A stretch of 37,004 bases of DNA from JBGSKY01 sp041740995 (GTDB taxonomy: Bacteria; Planctomycetota; Planctomycetia; Pirellulales; Pirellulaceae), in assembly GCA_041740995.1 (NCBI GenBank), contig JBGSKY010000044.1, positions 1 through 37,004 of the forward strand, read 5' to 3'. The first letter of the stretch is position 1. Every line of letters starts with the position of its first letter. A model generated the notes under the pieces. It searched no databases. It saw nothing but the letters and a program-made list of their open reading frames with translations, and was not told where the DNA came from. Shown piece by piece: positions 9,142 to 16,557 of this stretch. Position numbers and translations under genes: made by a program.

Positions 9142-9702
9142 ATGACACGCATCGCATTGACGTTCGCGGTACTAGCACTTTTCGCCAATGACTTACTCGC
9201 TCAAATACGATTTATGGGCAGACAAGATGGCGACGCCATTTTCGTGTCGCTTCCGATGGAGAAGTTATCCCAAACACCTGAATGGGACAGCTCGCATAAG
9301 GACGAACTCGAACCACCAATCTCAATTGGTAAAGCGATCCGACTCGCAAAATTAGCCGTATCAGAAAAGTATCCGCAGCACAAAAATAAACTCTGGTCTG
9401 TCTCCGTTGAATTCTGCCCAGAACCTATGGCAATCAATACTGGAGACTGCCCAATTGACGATAGCGGCAACCGATACTTTCGCAATAACGGTACGCTGGA
9501 AATGACGATTAATAAATGGGTGTATTGGATTCGTTTCAGATGGAGCCCTCTTTTTGGGAATGCAATAACAAATCACTTAAGTCCTAGTATTCCGGTCGCT
9601 GTGCTTATGGATGGCACAGTCCTTGTTGCACAAAAAGAGCGAATGAATGTATCGGACCAAGAGCTCAAAGCGTCGTATCGGAAATGGGAATCATTACCGT
9701 AA
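9142..9702 (+). CDS. Secreted hypothetical protein
   Basis: Product of 186 aa with a clear signal peptide: MTRI, a hydrophobic core about 5-19 and a cleavage site after LLA (about residue 20). The mature part carries ISIGKAIRLAKLAV (a helix), then strands LWSVSVEFCP, WVYWIRFRW and IPVAVLMDGTVLV, a helix-then-sheet order that vaguely recalls PepSY-like exported domains. That resemblance is weak and I do not name the family. It has two Cys in the mature part. The gene stands alone between two blocks of interspersed repeats; the repeat begins right after its stop codon. Confidence 0.7.
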   Translation: MTRIALTFAVLALFANDLLAQIRFMGRQDGDAIFVSLPMEKLSQTPEWDSSHKDELEPPISIGKAIRLAKLAVSEKYPQHKNKLWSVSVEFCPEPMAINTGDCPIDDSGNRYFRNNGTLEMTINKWVYWIRFRWSPLFGNAITNHLSPSIPVAVLMDGTVLVAQKERMNVSDQELKASYRKWESLP

Positions 9703-9704
9703 CA

Positions 9705-9817
9705 AAAGATGGCGGGTAGACCTGTTCGGGTCTTTGGCTGAAGCGACGTAATCTTAGATCACGAAGCTGATTCATCCATGAGACAAGCTCATGGGGGTCC
9801 GAAAGCAGAATTTGGAC
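9705..9817 (+). repeat. Hairpin-rich interspersed repeat, partial copy C
   Basis: Shares TTAGATCACGAAGCTGATTC and the hairpin CCATGAG-ACAAG-CTCATGG (9776-9794) with the other copies, and ends at the shared GGAC. Its left part is diverged. It starts with AAAGATGGCGGGTA, which also occurs at 8238-8251. Confidence 0.7.
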
Positions 9818-10074
9818 AGTAGGAAGGGTTGCCAAAAGTTTTGACGACTTTCGCTACCGCATGCCGGTTCATCATTCCGCTTTAATCCTCGCCAATGCAG
9901 CCCGTGGACTCGCAACCGACGAATTGCAGTAACGCTCCGCCGATCCGTTGGGTGAACACCAAAGGCCAACCCGGCCCCTGGAGCCAAGTCATCTCCGCGA
10001 CGATTCCAGCGGTGCAGGCCAGGACCGGTGCTGATGAAAACGGGGTCATCACTGTTAATTGAAAACTCGAATTA

Positions 10075-10275
10075 TTCGTCCCGACGGGGCAGCAAAAGTC
10101 TAGCTCTGGGCAACGCCCAGGGTCGTCATGAAACCTTTTTCAATTAGCCCTAAAGGGGCGAAACATGCGACTTGTGCCGCCCCTTCAGGACCTTCAGTGG
10201 AACGGGAAATCTAAATCCCTGGGCGCTGCCCAGGGCTAAAATGTCGTTGGCCCGATGGGCCGAAGAACGTGGGTC
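10075..10275. repeat. Nested GC-rich inverted repeat
   Basis: Two outer blocks are inverted copies of each other: CTCTGGGCAACGCCCAGGG (about 10106-10124) and CCCTGGGCGCTGCCCAGGG (about 10217-10235), each itself a hairpin, with GCCCGATGGGCC-like flanks. Inside them lie CTAAAGGGGCG and CGCCCCTTCAG, again inverted. The whole could fold into one branched hairpin. Similar elements are scattered in planctomycete genomes from my recollection; only this cluster is in the window. Confidence 0.65.
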
Positions 10276-10542
10276 AGCTATACACGATGATTAACACATT
10301 TTCATCGGGCCTGGTCAGGCGAGAGGAGGCCGATCATCGACATGACAATTCTTGGCCCAATGGAATTCATCCTGTAACCACAAGCCCTTCTGCCTCAAAG
10401 TAACGGACGCGAAAGCAGCGAAAATTACAGGGTACTGATTTCATTGTTTTGCTGCCAACTCAGTCTGCATCAATCATTCTGCTATATAAGTACGCTCTGG
10501 ACGGCGAACGAAATTTTTGAAAAAATTGAAGTGGTTTGGAGC

Positions 10543-10562
10543 TTATGTAGAGCTCTACATAA
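10543..10562. repeat. Perfect 20-bp palindrome at the left end of the RIT element
   Basis: TTATGTAGAG is followed directly by its exact reverse complement CTCTACATAA. The right arm, a 6-base spacer (AATCGA, 10563-10568) and the start of the left terminal repeat (TTATGTGC) form ACATAA-N6-TTATGT, which resembles the paired half-sites of a tyrosine recombinase core site. Confidence 0.75.
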
Positions 10563-10568
10563 AATCGA

Positions 10569-10591
10569 TTATGTGCTGACGGCTTTTATGC
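10569..10591 (+). repeat. Left terminal inverted repeat of the RIT element
   Basis: TTATGTGCTG begins at 10569 and TTATGC at 10586. The right end carries the same pair inverted with the same 17-base offset. Confidence 0.7.
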
Positions 10592-10662
10592 ACTGTCAAT
10601 TCTCCGATACTTGTGATTGCGTTCATCAAATGGTCTCCATACTGCACATAACATCCGGCCCC

Positions 10663-11667
10663 TCAAAGGTTCTTGAGCCAAGTCATGAGACTCTGGTCGC
10701 GCTGCCACGATGGGACCTGCGATTTCGGAGCGCTTGGTTCGGAGCGTTCCATTGCTTTACGTTTCATCTCCAAGTCAGCGCTGGCATAAATTCCAACTGT
10801 CTTGATGTCAACATGGCCAAGGATGGCCTGTATAACCGAAAGCGAGTTGCCGGCCTGAAGCAGGTGCATCGCTTTCGAGTGACGAAAAACGTGGGGGCTT
10901 ACATCCTTGGTAAAACCAGAGTTAGCACCACGGGCCATTGCGCAGTACTTGTCAATCAAATATGTGACGCCCGATCGCGTGAATTTATGGCCCGCGCGAT
11001 TCGTAAACAGCGGCTCCGAATCATTGATTCCATTTCGCACGTGTTCGATATACGGCTTGAGCAAACTCAACGTGCCCTTCATCAGTGGCACGATTCGAGT
11101 CTTACGCCCCTTACCAGTCAGTTGAATACTCGCCGGCGAATCGAGCCGCACATCGCGCAATCTCAAATCACAGAGCTCTTGAACTCTGGCACCAGTGTCA
11201 TACAAAACTCGCAACATCAACGCATCGCGACGGCCGCTGTTAGTACTCGTATCTGGTTGCGCAAACAACAGCTCAACTTCGGAAACATTCAAGTAAGGTA
11301 TCGAAAGTTTCTCACATCGATGAAATGGTATCGACATTATTCGCTGACACCAGACCAATCGCTCAGGCAATTCGGTTTGAAGGTAACGAAAAAATGCATG
11401 GATCGCTGCCAAGCGTTGGTTGCGAGTCCGAGACTTGCATCCACGCACTTGTTCAAGGTGCGAAAGAAAATCAGTCAACGTATTTGGTTCGATCGAATCA
11501 AAGTTCAGTCGTTCTGGCTGGATCTTCTTTACGTCCCTGCAATAATTAATAAGCAACGAGAATGTGTCACGGTACGATTTAATTGTATTGGTGCTGACGT
11601 TCCGTTGATTCGGAAGATAGTCACCCAAGTAGCGACTCAAGTAGATAGCGAAATCTGTTGGCTTCAT
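10663..11667 (-). CDS. ritC: Tyrosine recombinase, third of the trio (RitC-like)
   Basis: Product of 334 aa from the ATG at 11667, whose ATGA overlaps the stop of the preceding recombinase by 4 bases; an ATG eight codons earlier is possible but less likely. The N-terminal SAM-like DNA-binding domain spans about 1-110. The catalytic domain has Arg161 (GARVQEL), Lys186 (GKGRK), His259 and Arg262 (HVFRHS), His285 (GH) and the nucleophile Tyr294 (IYASAD). All canonical residues are present, so the enzyme should be active. It probably acts with its two partners in recombination at the element ends. Confidence 0.88.
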   Translation of the reverse strand: MKPTDFAIYLSRYLGDYLPNQRNVSTNTIKSYRDTFSLLINYCRDVKKIQPERLNFDSIEPNTLTDFLSHLEQVRGCKSRTRNQRLAAIHAFFRYLQTELPERLVWCQRIMSIPFHRCEKLSIPYLNVSEVELLFAQPDTSTNSGRRDALMLRVLYDTGARVQELCDLRLRDVRLDSPASIQLTGKGRKTRIVPLMKGTLSLLKPYIEHVRNGINDSEPLFTNRAGHKFTRSGVTYLIDKYCAMARGANSGFTKDVSPHVFRHSKAMHLLQAGNSLSVIQAILGHVDIKTVGIYASADLEMKRKAMERSEPSAPKSQVPSWQRDQSLMTWLKNL

Positions 11668-12629
11668 GCTGTTGCCTCCATTGAGGTGCACTCATGAAAC
11701 AAGGCTTCCAGCTTCTGATTAATCTCTGGAAAAATTCGAGGGGTGAGTTGCAAGTATCTTTGAGTACCAAGCAGAGTCTGGTGTCCCATATAGACAACAA
11801 GCAATGGCAAGCATGCGTTCAAGTCATCGCCGTTTCGATACCATCGCTCCAAGCAGTGAACGGCAAATGTGTGTCGCAAATCATGAAGCCTTGGGCCGCA
11901 ACCACGACCACCATGGTGAATGCCGATCTTCCGGAGAAGCATACGGAACGTTCCATAAATTGTACGCTTGTCGTAACACTTGCCAGTCACTGTAGGAAAA
12001 AGCGGCGCATCGTCGAGTTGCAACTTCATTGCAGAGCAATAGGTCGCGACTTGATTATGGAGCGACTTCGAGAGTGGAACCCAGCGATCCTTCCGAAACT
12101 TCGTATCGTTGATACGCAGTGTTCCATCGCTCAGGTTCACATCACCGTACTTCAGCTTTATGACCTCACTGACTCTAAGACCGCAACAGCAAAGTACTCG
12201 GAACAGAACAGGCATAACAATATGTCGTTCTGGAGCACGCGAGTCTACAGCAAGTTGATCTGCTGTACTCAGCAACTGATGTATCTGTCGATGCGTGAAT
12301 ATATAAGGAATGAAATCAGTACGCTTGATCGCAGCCAAACGCGCGTCTGGAATGTACGTTTTTACGTTATTGGCGCTGGCATACTTCAAAAACTGGATAG
12401 TCAGCGACAACCGGGTGCGATGCGTCCGAGGGCGTTCGTGGGAACGCTTGGTAGTCCATGCATCAACAACATCACGGGTGATTTCGGTCGTCGACCGATA
12501 TTGACTTGTAAGAAAACGATCAAACCTCTTGAGCAACTGCTGCTCCGAAGTATAACGATATCCGGAAGCAAGCTTCAGCGCGACAAAAGCGTCGAATATG
12601 TGAGACCATGGAGAACTAAACTGCGTCAT
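11664..12629 (-). CDS. ritB: Tyrosine recombinase, second of the trio (RitB-like)
   Basis: Product of 321 aa from the ATG at 12629 (MTQFSSPW). The frame runs further upstream, but that part overlaps the coding end of the first recombinase by about 180 bases. From 12629 the overlap is 14 bases, which fits translational coupling. Catalytic residues are Arg152 (GLRVSE), Lys177, His249 and Arg252 (HDLRHT), His283 (GH) and Tyr292 (RYLQLTP). The HxLRHTFA box with a longer loop before the GH motif (WYRNGDDLNACLPLL) is typical of the middle member of such trios as far as I recall. Function as for its partners. Confidence 0.88.
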   Translation of the reverse strand: MTQFSSPWSHIFDAFVALKLASGYRYTSEQQLLKRFDRFLTSQYRSTTEITRDVVDAWTTKRSHERPRTHRTRLSLTIQFLKYASANNVKTYIPDARLAAIKRTDFIPYIFTHRQIHQLLSTADQLAVDSRAPERHIVMPVLFRVLCCCGLRVSEVIKLKYGDVNLSDGTLRINDTKFRKDRWVPLSKSLHNQVATYCSAMKLQLDDAPLFPTVTGKCYDKRTIYGTFRMLLRKIGIHHGGRGCGPRLHDLRHTFAVHCLERWYRNGDDLNACLPLLVVYMGHQTLLGTQRYLQLTPRIFPEINQKLEALFHECTSMEATA

Positions 12630-13857
12630 GACAGTAGTCCTCCGTTGGATCGAGCGCGACGCGACGCAGGGACTCGATATCAATGCGCAAGTACGCCCGA
12701 GTTGTTTCGGGAGACGCATGACCAAGGGTGCCGGCGATGGTATCGATTGGAATCTTGGCTTGAAGCATGCGACTTGCCAATGAATGACGCAACGCATGAA
12801 GACCTTTTCGGCTCTCGTGTGGCAACTCTAGTCCAGCCAACCGGCGGTATCGCGCGACTAAATCAAAAAAGGCGTTGCGGTCACTCAATGGTTCGTGGGG
12901 CGCATGAACACGCAAAAACACATCGCGGTACTTGGAAACCGGGCGACCGTTCTTCAGATAGTCAATCAGAGCCTCGCCGACCTCGGGTGGGAAAGGCTGG
13001 TCCAATCTGTTGCCGGTCTTGCCTTGAATTATATGGATTGAGTTACGTTCCCAATCGATATCGTCAAGTCGCAGGGTTCGAATATCTCCAGCGCGTAACC
13101 CTAACCGCGCCGCCAAAATCAATATGGCATAGTCACGCTTACCGACAGGTGATGCACGATCAACTGCAGCCAATAGTCGCTTTACATCATCATGGGACCA
13201 GACGGTTGGCAAGCGATCGTCTTTATAGATTCGAATCTTTGGAACTCTTTGAACCAACTGCGGTTCGACAATGCCCATTATGCAAAGATGGCTCAGAAAT
13301 GACCGAAGATGTGACAGCTGGTTGTGCACAGTCCTTGGTCGCAAATGCGTCTGTCTGCCAACAAACGCTTCGATCGCGTCAACTGTAATCTGTTGTGGGC
13401 ACGGAATGCCGCGAGAATCGAGAAAGTGAAAGAAATGATGGAGCATCAAAACGCGATGATGAAGACAACGCAAAGGTGTTCTGCGCCCCACGGTGCAAGA
13501 CTCAACATAGCTATCCAGGTACTGCTGCCAGTGCTTGGCAAATGGCGACTTCACTACCTGCTGGCGTCGGCCAATATGCCCGTGCAACGCATACTCCTTC
13601 AACACTCGCATCGAAAGTCGAATATCGGACTGACTGGAGGTCAGTTGTATATGGGGTTCATTGGTAATACCGCGACTCTCCAGGAATTTATCAACGATAT
13701 CCGTCGAAAAACATTCAGACTTACCGCCCGCATTCGCAAACGCGAGAAAGCCTCTCCACCGTCCAAAGTGGTTCCGCACCGATCCCTCGGTGTATCCATG
13801 CTTCTTCAGATGCTCCGACGCATCTGCAATCAACTCAATCAACGATCGCTCTTTCAT
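12616..13857 (-). CDS. ritA: Tyrosine recombinase, first of the trio (RitA-like)
   Basis: Product of 413 aa, the longest of the three. The start ATG at 13857 has a good ribosome binding site (GGAG, six bases upstream). Residues about 1-200 contain two helical DNA-binding segments. The catalytic domain has Arg255 (GLRAGDI), Lys280 (GKTG), His354 and Arg357 (HALRHS), His380 (GH) and Tyr389 (AYLRID). All canonical residues are kept. It is the promoter-proximal gene of the leftward three-gene unit, with its start about 160 bases from the right end of the element. Confidence 0.88.
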   Translation of the reverse strand: MKERSLIELIADASEHLKKHGYTEGSVRNHFGRWRGFLAFANAGGKSECFSTDIVDKFLESRGITNEPHIQLTSSQSDIRLSMRVLKEYALHGHIGRRQQVVKSPFAKHWQQYLDSYVESCTVGRRTPLRCLHHRVLMLHHFFHFLDSRGIPCPQQITVDAIEAFVGRQTHLRPRTVHNQLSHLRSFLSHLCIMGIVEPQLVQRVPKIRIYKDDRLPTVWSHDDVKRLLAAVDRASPVGKRDYAILILAARLGLRAGDIRTLRLDDIDWERNSIHIIQGKTGNRLDQPFPPEVGEALIDYLKNGRPVSKYRDVFLRVHAPHEPLSDRNAFFDLVARYRRLAGLELPHESRKGLHALRHSLASRMLQAKIPIDTIAGTLGHASPETTRAYLRIDIESLRRVALDPTEDYCHDAV

Positions 13858-13934
13858 CTAATGCTCCAAGTAAAAAGTGGGCCACACAACTGCTTACTCG
13901 TAGCCAAGCGTGAGAGGTTATGTTCAGTCAAAAA

Positions 13935-13958
13935 CAAGGCGTTCATCAAAAAGCCTTG
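13935..13958. repeat. Small hairpin inside the right end of the RIT element
   Basis: CAAGGC and GCCTTG form a 6-bp stem around a 12-base loop. The loop region includes GCGTTCATCAAA (13939-13950), a 12-mer that also occurs in the left end at 10619-10630 in the same orientation. Confidence 0.45.
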
Positions 13959-13997
13959 GGAATCAAATCGCAATCGACGTTCAGATCGTCAAACTCC

Positions 13998-14020
13998 GCA
14001 TAACTTCAAACTGCACATAA
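13998..14020 (-). repeat. Right terminal inverted repeat of the RIT element
   Basis: Read leftward, TTATGTGCAG starts at 14020 and TTATGC at 14003, with the same 17-base offset as the left end. Confidence 0.7.
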
Positions 14021-14057
14021 TGATTTCCACATCCAGAGTTTACCCAACCCGAAATCT

Positions 14058-14462
14058 ATGACTCACGAACCACATGACCAAGTGCGTTACTACGAAAACA
14101 AACTGGCGTTCGAAATTGATTCGTGGGACTTAAAGGTGGCGATCGATTCGACGGACCCCATCGTGATCGTCGATGCCCGATCGGCTGAAGCATTTGGATT
14201 GAAGCACATTCCGGGCGCGATAAATATTCCCCATCGATTGATGACGCACGAGACCACGTCGATGATTGATCGCAGCGTATTGGTTGTGACCTACTGTGAC
14301 GGGATCGGGTGCAACGCATCGACCAAGGGCGCGCTCAATATGGCCCGACTCGGCTTCCGCGTTCGCGAGCTCATCGGCGGTATCGACTGGTGGGTCCGCG
14401 ACGGCCACCCAACCCATGACGACACTGCTGCGGGAAAAGTTTCTAGTTGTGGTTGCGGATAA
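14058..14462 (+). CDS. Rhodanese-like domain protein
   Basis: Product of 134 aa, a single rhodanese domain. IVIVDARSAEAFGLKHIPGAINIP (around 36-58, the strand, DxR and HIPGA motifs) is characteristic. The active-site loop is YCDGIGCNASTKGA with the candidate catalytic Cys80 and a second Cys85. GGIDWWVRDGHPT follows. The tail ends SCGCG, an unusual Cys pair. It probably moves sulfane sulfur or acts in thiol chemistry in the cytoplasm; the donor is unknown. The right end of the RIT element lies 38 bases upstream, so its native promoter may have been displaced. It converges with the ClC gene. Confidence 0.9.
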   Translation: MTHEPHDQVRYYENKLAFEIDSWDLKVAIDSTDPIVIVDARSAEAFGLKHIPGAINIPHRLMTHETTSMIDRSVLVVTYCDGIGCNASTKGALNMARLGFRVRELIGGIDWWVRDGHPTHDDTAAGKVSSCGCG

Positions 14463-14526
14463 GCTCAGACGTCTTTGACACCTATGAGCGTTCCTCATCG
14501 GTAAATCTGTTTCGGCGATTCTTTTG

Positions 14527-16359
14527 TCAGGTCACCGATTGCTTGAATTCCAACATCGACTTGTTGTAACGGCTGATCACGTCCTTGCGGCGAAGCATGC
14601 CTAGCAGTTTTCCGCGATCGTTGTTATCGACTACTGGAAGCTGATCAAGATTCAAATCGGTGAAACGCTTCAAAGCGGTATTCAAGTCATCTTTCGGACT
14701 GACCGAAACGACGCGCGTGGTCATGACGTCGTATGCGTTGGCGATATTCCATAACGACTCGCTGAACAAGTAACGCCGCACATCGTCGGCTGAAAAGATT
14801 CCGACGAAACGGTCGCTTGCGTCGACAACTGGATAATATTGTTGCCGCGATTGAGCGAGCAGGTGGATGATGTCCTGCAAAGCGACATTGGACTTGACGG
14901 TTGGCTCGTTCTTCCAGACAACGTCCTCGACCTTGATGCCTTCCAATACATCGACCAAGAAATCTCCTCGATGAGCGGGCGAAACTAAACGAGAAGCAAG
15001 CTGCTTTTCATACAAAGTCCAAGGCTCACCCAAAATGAAACAGAGCGTCGAGACCCACATCGTCGGAACAAGCAAGCTGTAATTGCCAGTCAGCTCCGTC
15101 ACCATGACGATTGTTGATATCGGGGCATGGGCACAGGCGGAGAAAAAGCCGGCCATGCCGACGACACTGTATATCGCTGGATTGGGAACAAAGGTCGGAG
15201 CGACACGATGCAACAAGTCACCGATCGCGCCGCCCGTACAACCACCGATGACCATGGACGGACCGAAGACGCCGCCGGAACCACCGGAACCAATGGTCGC
15301 CGATGTCGTCAAAATTTTGACTACGGCAATGATAATTAAGAGCGGTGCACCGATCACCAGCGGATCGATCAATGCCTGCTGCAAAGTGCCATAGCCAGTT
15401 CCCAAAACGGACAGGGCGGTTCGATTCTGACCAATTGAAAAATACAATCCAACGCCAACGAGCCCAGCAAGCGTCGCACCGACGACTGGTTTGACAATTG
15501 GAGGTACTTTCCACCGCTTGAACAGCCGATGAATGCCATAGAACGACTTGATATAAATGATGCTCATCAAGACTAACGCGAGGGCTAGTAAAGTCAGCGG
15601 GCCTAGCTCGCTGAGCGATCCAAGTTGATGTTGAAGACGATTTCCAAAGAGCGGCATGAAACGAATATCTTCAGGCAACCAATAGGCAAAAACGGTGTAG
15701 CCGACGATCGAGGCAATCGCCGCAGGCACGATGACTTCGGTTTCGATGTCTGACTCGCGATACAAAATTTCAGCCGCGAAGAGGGCTCCGGCAAGCGGCG
15801 CGCGAAAAATTGCTCCAATGCCCGCTCCCATTCCGGCAGCGAGCAAGATCCGTCGATCGCGCGTGGACAACTTGAGCCGCGTTGCCAACAGCGAGCCAAA
15901 CCCGGCGCCGATCTGAGCGATTGGACCTTCACGTCCACCCGAACCACCGGTGCCGATGGTGACGGCAGATGCCAGCAGTTTGATGACTGGCACGATGGGC
16001 CGAATCTTGCCTTGCTTGTGATGATAGGCATCAATTACTGCGTCTGTGCCATGGCCCTCGGCTTCGGGTGCGAATCGTTGCACGAGTAACCCAGAAACAA
16101 GCCCCCCGGCGGCCATCACTGCGATGAGAATCAATGGGGAAAAGGGTACCTCGGGACTCGCAAAAAGCCGCTGCTCACCGGCCGCTTCCTTGGGGGAAAA
16201 ACCAGCAAGTCCCTCGGAGGCAAATCGAAATACAAGCTGCTCGGTGACTTGGAAGACGATTCCTCCAAGCCCAGCAACGACGCCAACGATCATCGAGAGA
16301 AGAAACCATTTTGCCGAAGAGCGGAGCGAAATAAAATGCTCAATAATTCGGCGAATCAA
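14527..16359 (-). CDS. ClC-family chloride channel/antiporter with C-terminal CBS pair
   Basis: Product of 610 aa. Residues 1-440 form the multi-helix ClC membrane domain. The GREGP motif (142-146) carries Glu144, equivalent to the gating/proton glutamate of ClC antiporters. The second selectivity region is GSGGSGGVFGPSMVIGG. The first, usually GSGIP, reads GHGTD (102-106), a variant I associate with CBS-containing prokaryotic ClC proteins. Two CBS domains follow (about 475-530 and 540-595), likely sensing nucleotides or ionic state. The gating Glu suggests Cl-/H+ exchange, but this cannot be settled from sequence. No partner genes are nearby. Confidence 0.92.
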   Translation of the reverse strand: MIRRIIEHFISLRSSAKWFLLSMIVGVVAGLGGIVFQVTEQLVFRFASEGLAGFSPKEAAGEQRLFASPEVPFSPLILIAVMAAGGLVSGLLVQRFAPEAEGHGTDAVIDAYHHKQGKIRPIVPVIKLLASAVTIGTGGSGGREGPIAQIGAGFGSLLATRLKLSTRDRRILLAAGMGAGIGAIFRAPLAGALFAAEILYRESDIETEVIVPAAIASIVGYTVFAYWLPEDIRFMPLFGNRLQHQLGSLSELGPLTLLALALVLMSIIYIKSFYGIHRLFKRWKVPPIVKPVVGATLAGLVGVGLYFSIGQNRTALSVLGTGYGTLQQALIDPLVIGAPLLIIIAVVKILTTSATIGSGGSGGVFGPSMVIGGCTGGAIGDLLHRVAPTFVPNPAIYSVVGMAGFFSACAHAPISTIVMVTELTGNYSLLVPTMWVSTLCFILGEPWTLYEKQLASRLVSPAHRGDFLVDVLEGIKVEDVVWKNEPTVKSNVALQDIIHLLAQSRQQYYPVVDASDRFVGIFSADDVRRYLFSESLWNIANAYDVMTTRVVSVSPKDDLNTALKRFTDLNLDQLPVVDNNDRGKLLGMLRRKDVISRYNKSMLEFKQSVT

Positions 16360-16557
16360 TAGATTGCTCCTGAAGATCAGAAAGTACGAAAAGTAATAAA
16401 ATGCTCTTCGTAGCGGAAGTCGCCAAAACTTCCGACCGCATCATAACCGGTGGCTATCTTCAATTGACTAAGAATTCAACTTGCCGGTACATTTGCTCGA
16501 CTGCCTCGTTCAGCTTCGTCATTGTTGGTAGTTCAAGCGTTGTGTTCTTACGACAGG

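Larger units (their letters stand above)
9703..10542. other. Gene-free stretch with two repeat families
   Basis: About 840 bases hold no gene I can support. The first part is repeat copy C, the middle (10075-10275) is a nested GC-rich inverted repeat, and the end leads into the mobile element. A 71-codon minus-strand frame (9772-9987) overlaps the repeat and is not believed. From 10276 to 10542 I see nothing. Confidence 0.6.
10569..14020 (-). mobile_element. RIT-type element (recombinase in trio)
   Basis: Three consecutive, overlapping tyrosine recombinase genes fill a 3.45-kb segment. Both ends carry the same inverted motif pair TTATGTGCnG-N7-TTATGC: left at 10569-10591, right as reverse complement at 13998-14020, with identical 17-base spacing between motif starts. 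A third motif CTGmACATAAC recurs further inside at each end (left 10642-10652; right 13917-13927, reverse complement). This gene arrangement is the hallmark of described RIT elements; the precise ends are my inference from the inverted repeats. No passenger gene is seen. All three recombinases look intact, so the element may be active. The right end lies 38 bases before a rhodanese gene. Confidence 0.8.

Noticed and set aside
9772..9987. 71-codon minus-strand frame
   Set aside because: It overlaps repeat copy C and shows no family pattern beyond repeat-derived peptides.
10444..11697. Plus-strand frame of 417 codons
   Set aside because: It is antisense to the third recombinase, whose catalytic motifs are complete; the plus-strand product has no recognisable motif.
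11694..13388. Plus-strand frame of 564 codons
   Set aside because: It is antisense to the first and second recombinases; the length reflects their codon pattern and the product is basic and featureless.
10569..14058. Prophage or integrative plasmid
   Set aside because: Three recombinases but no phage, replication or transfer genes; the RIT model explains the segment fully.
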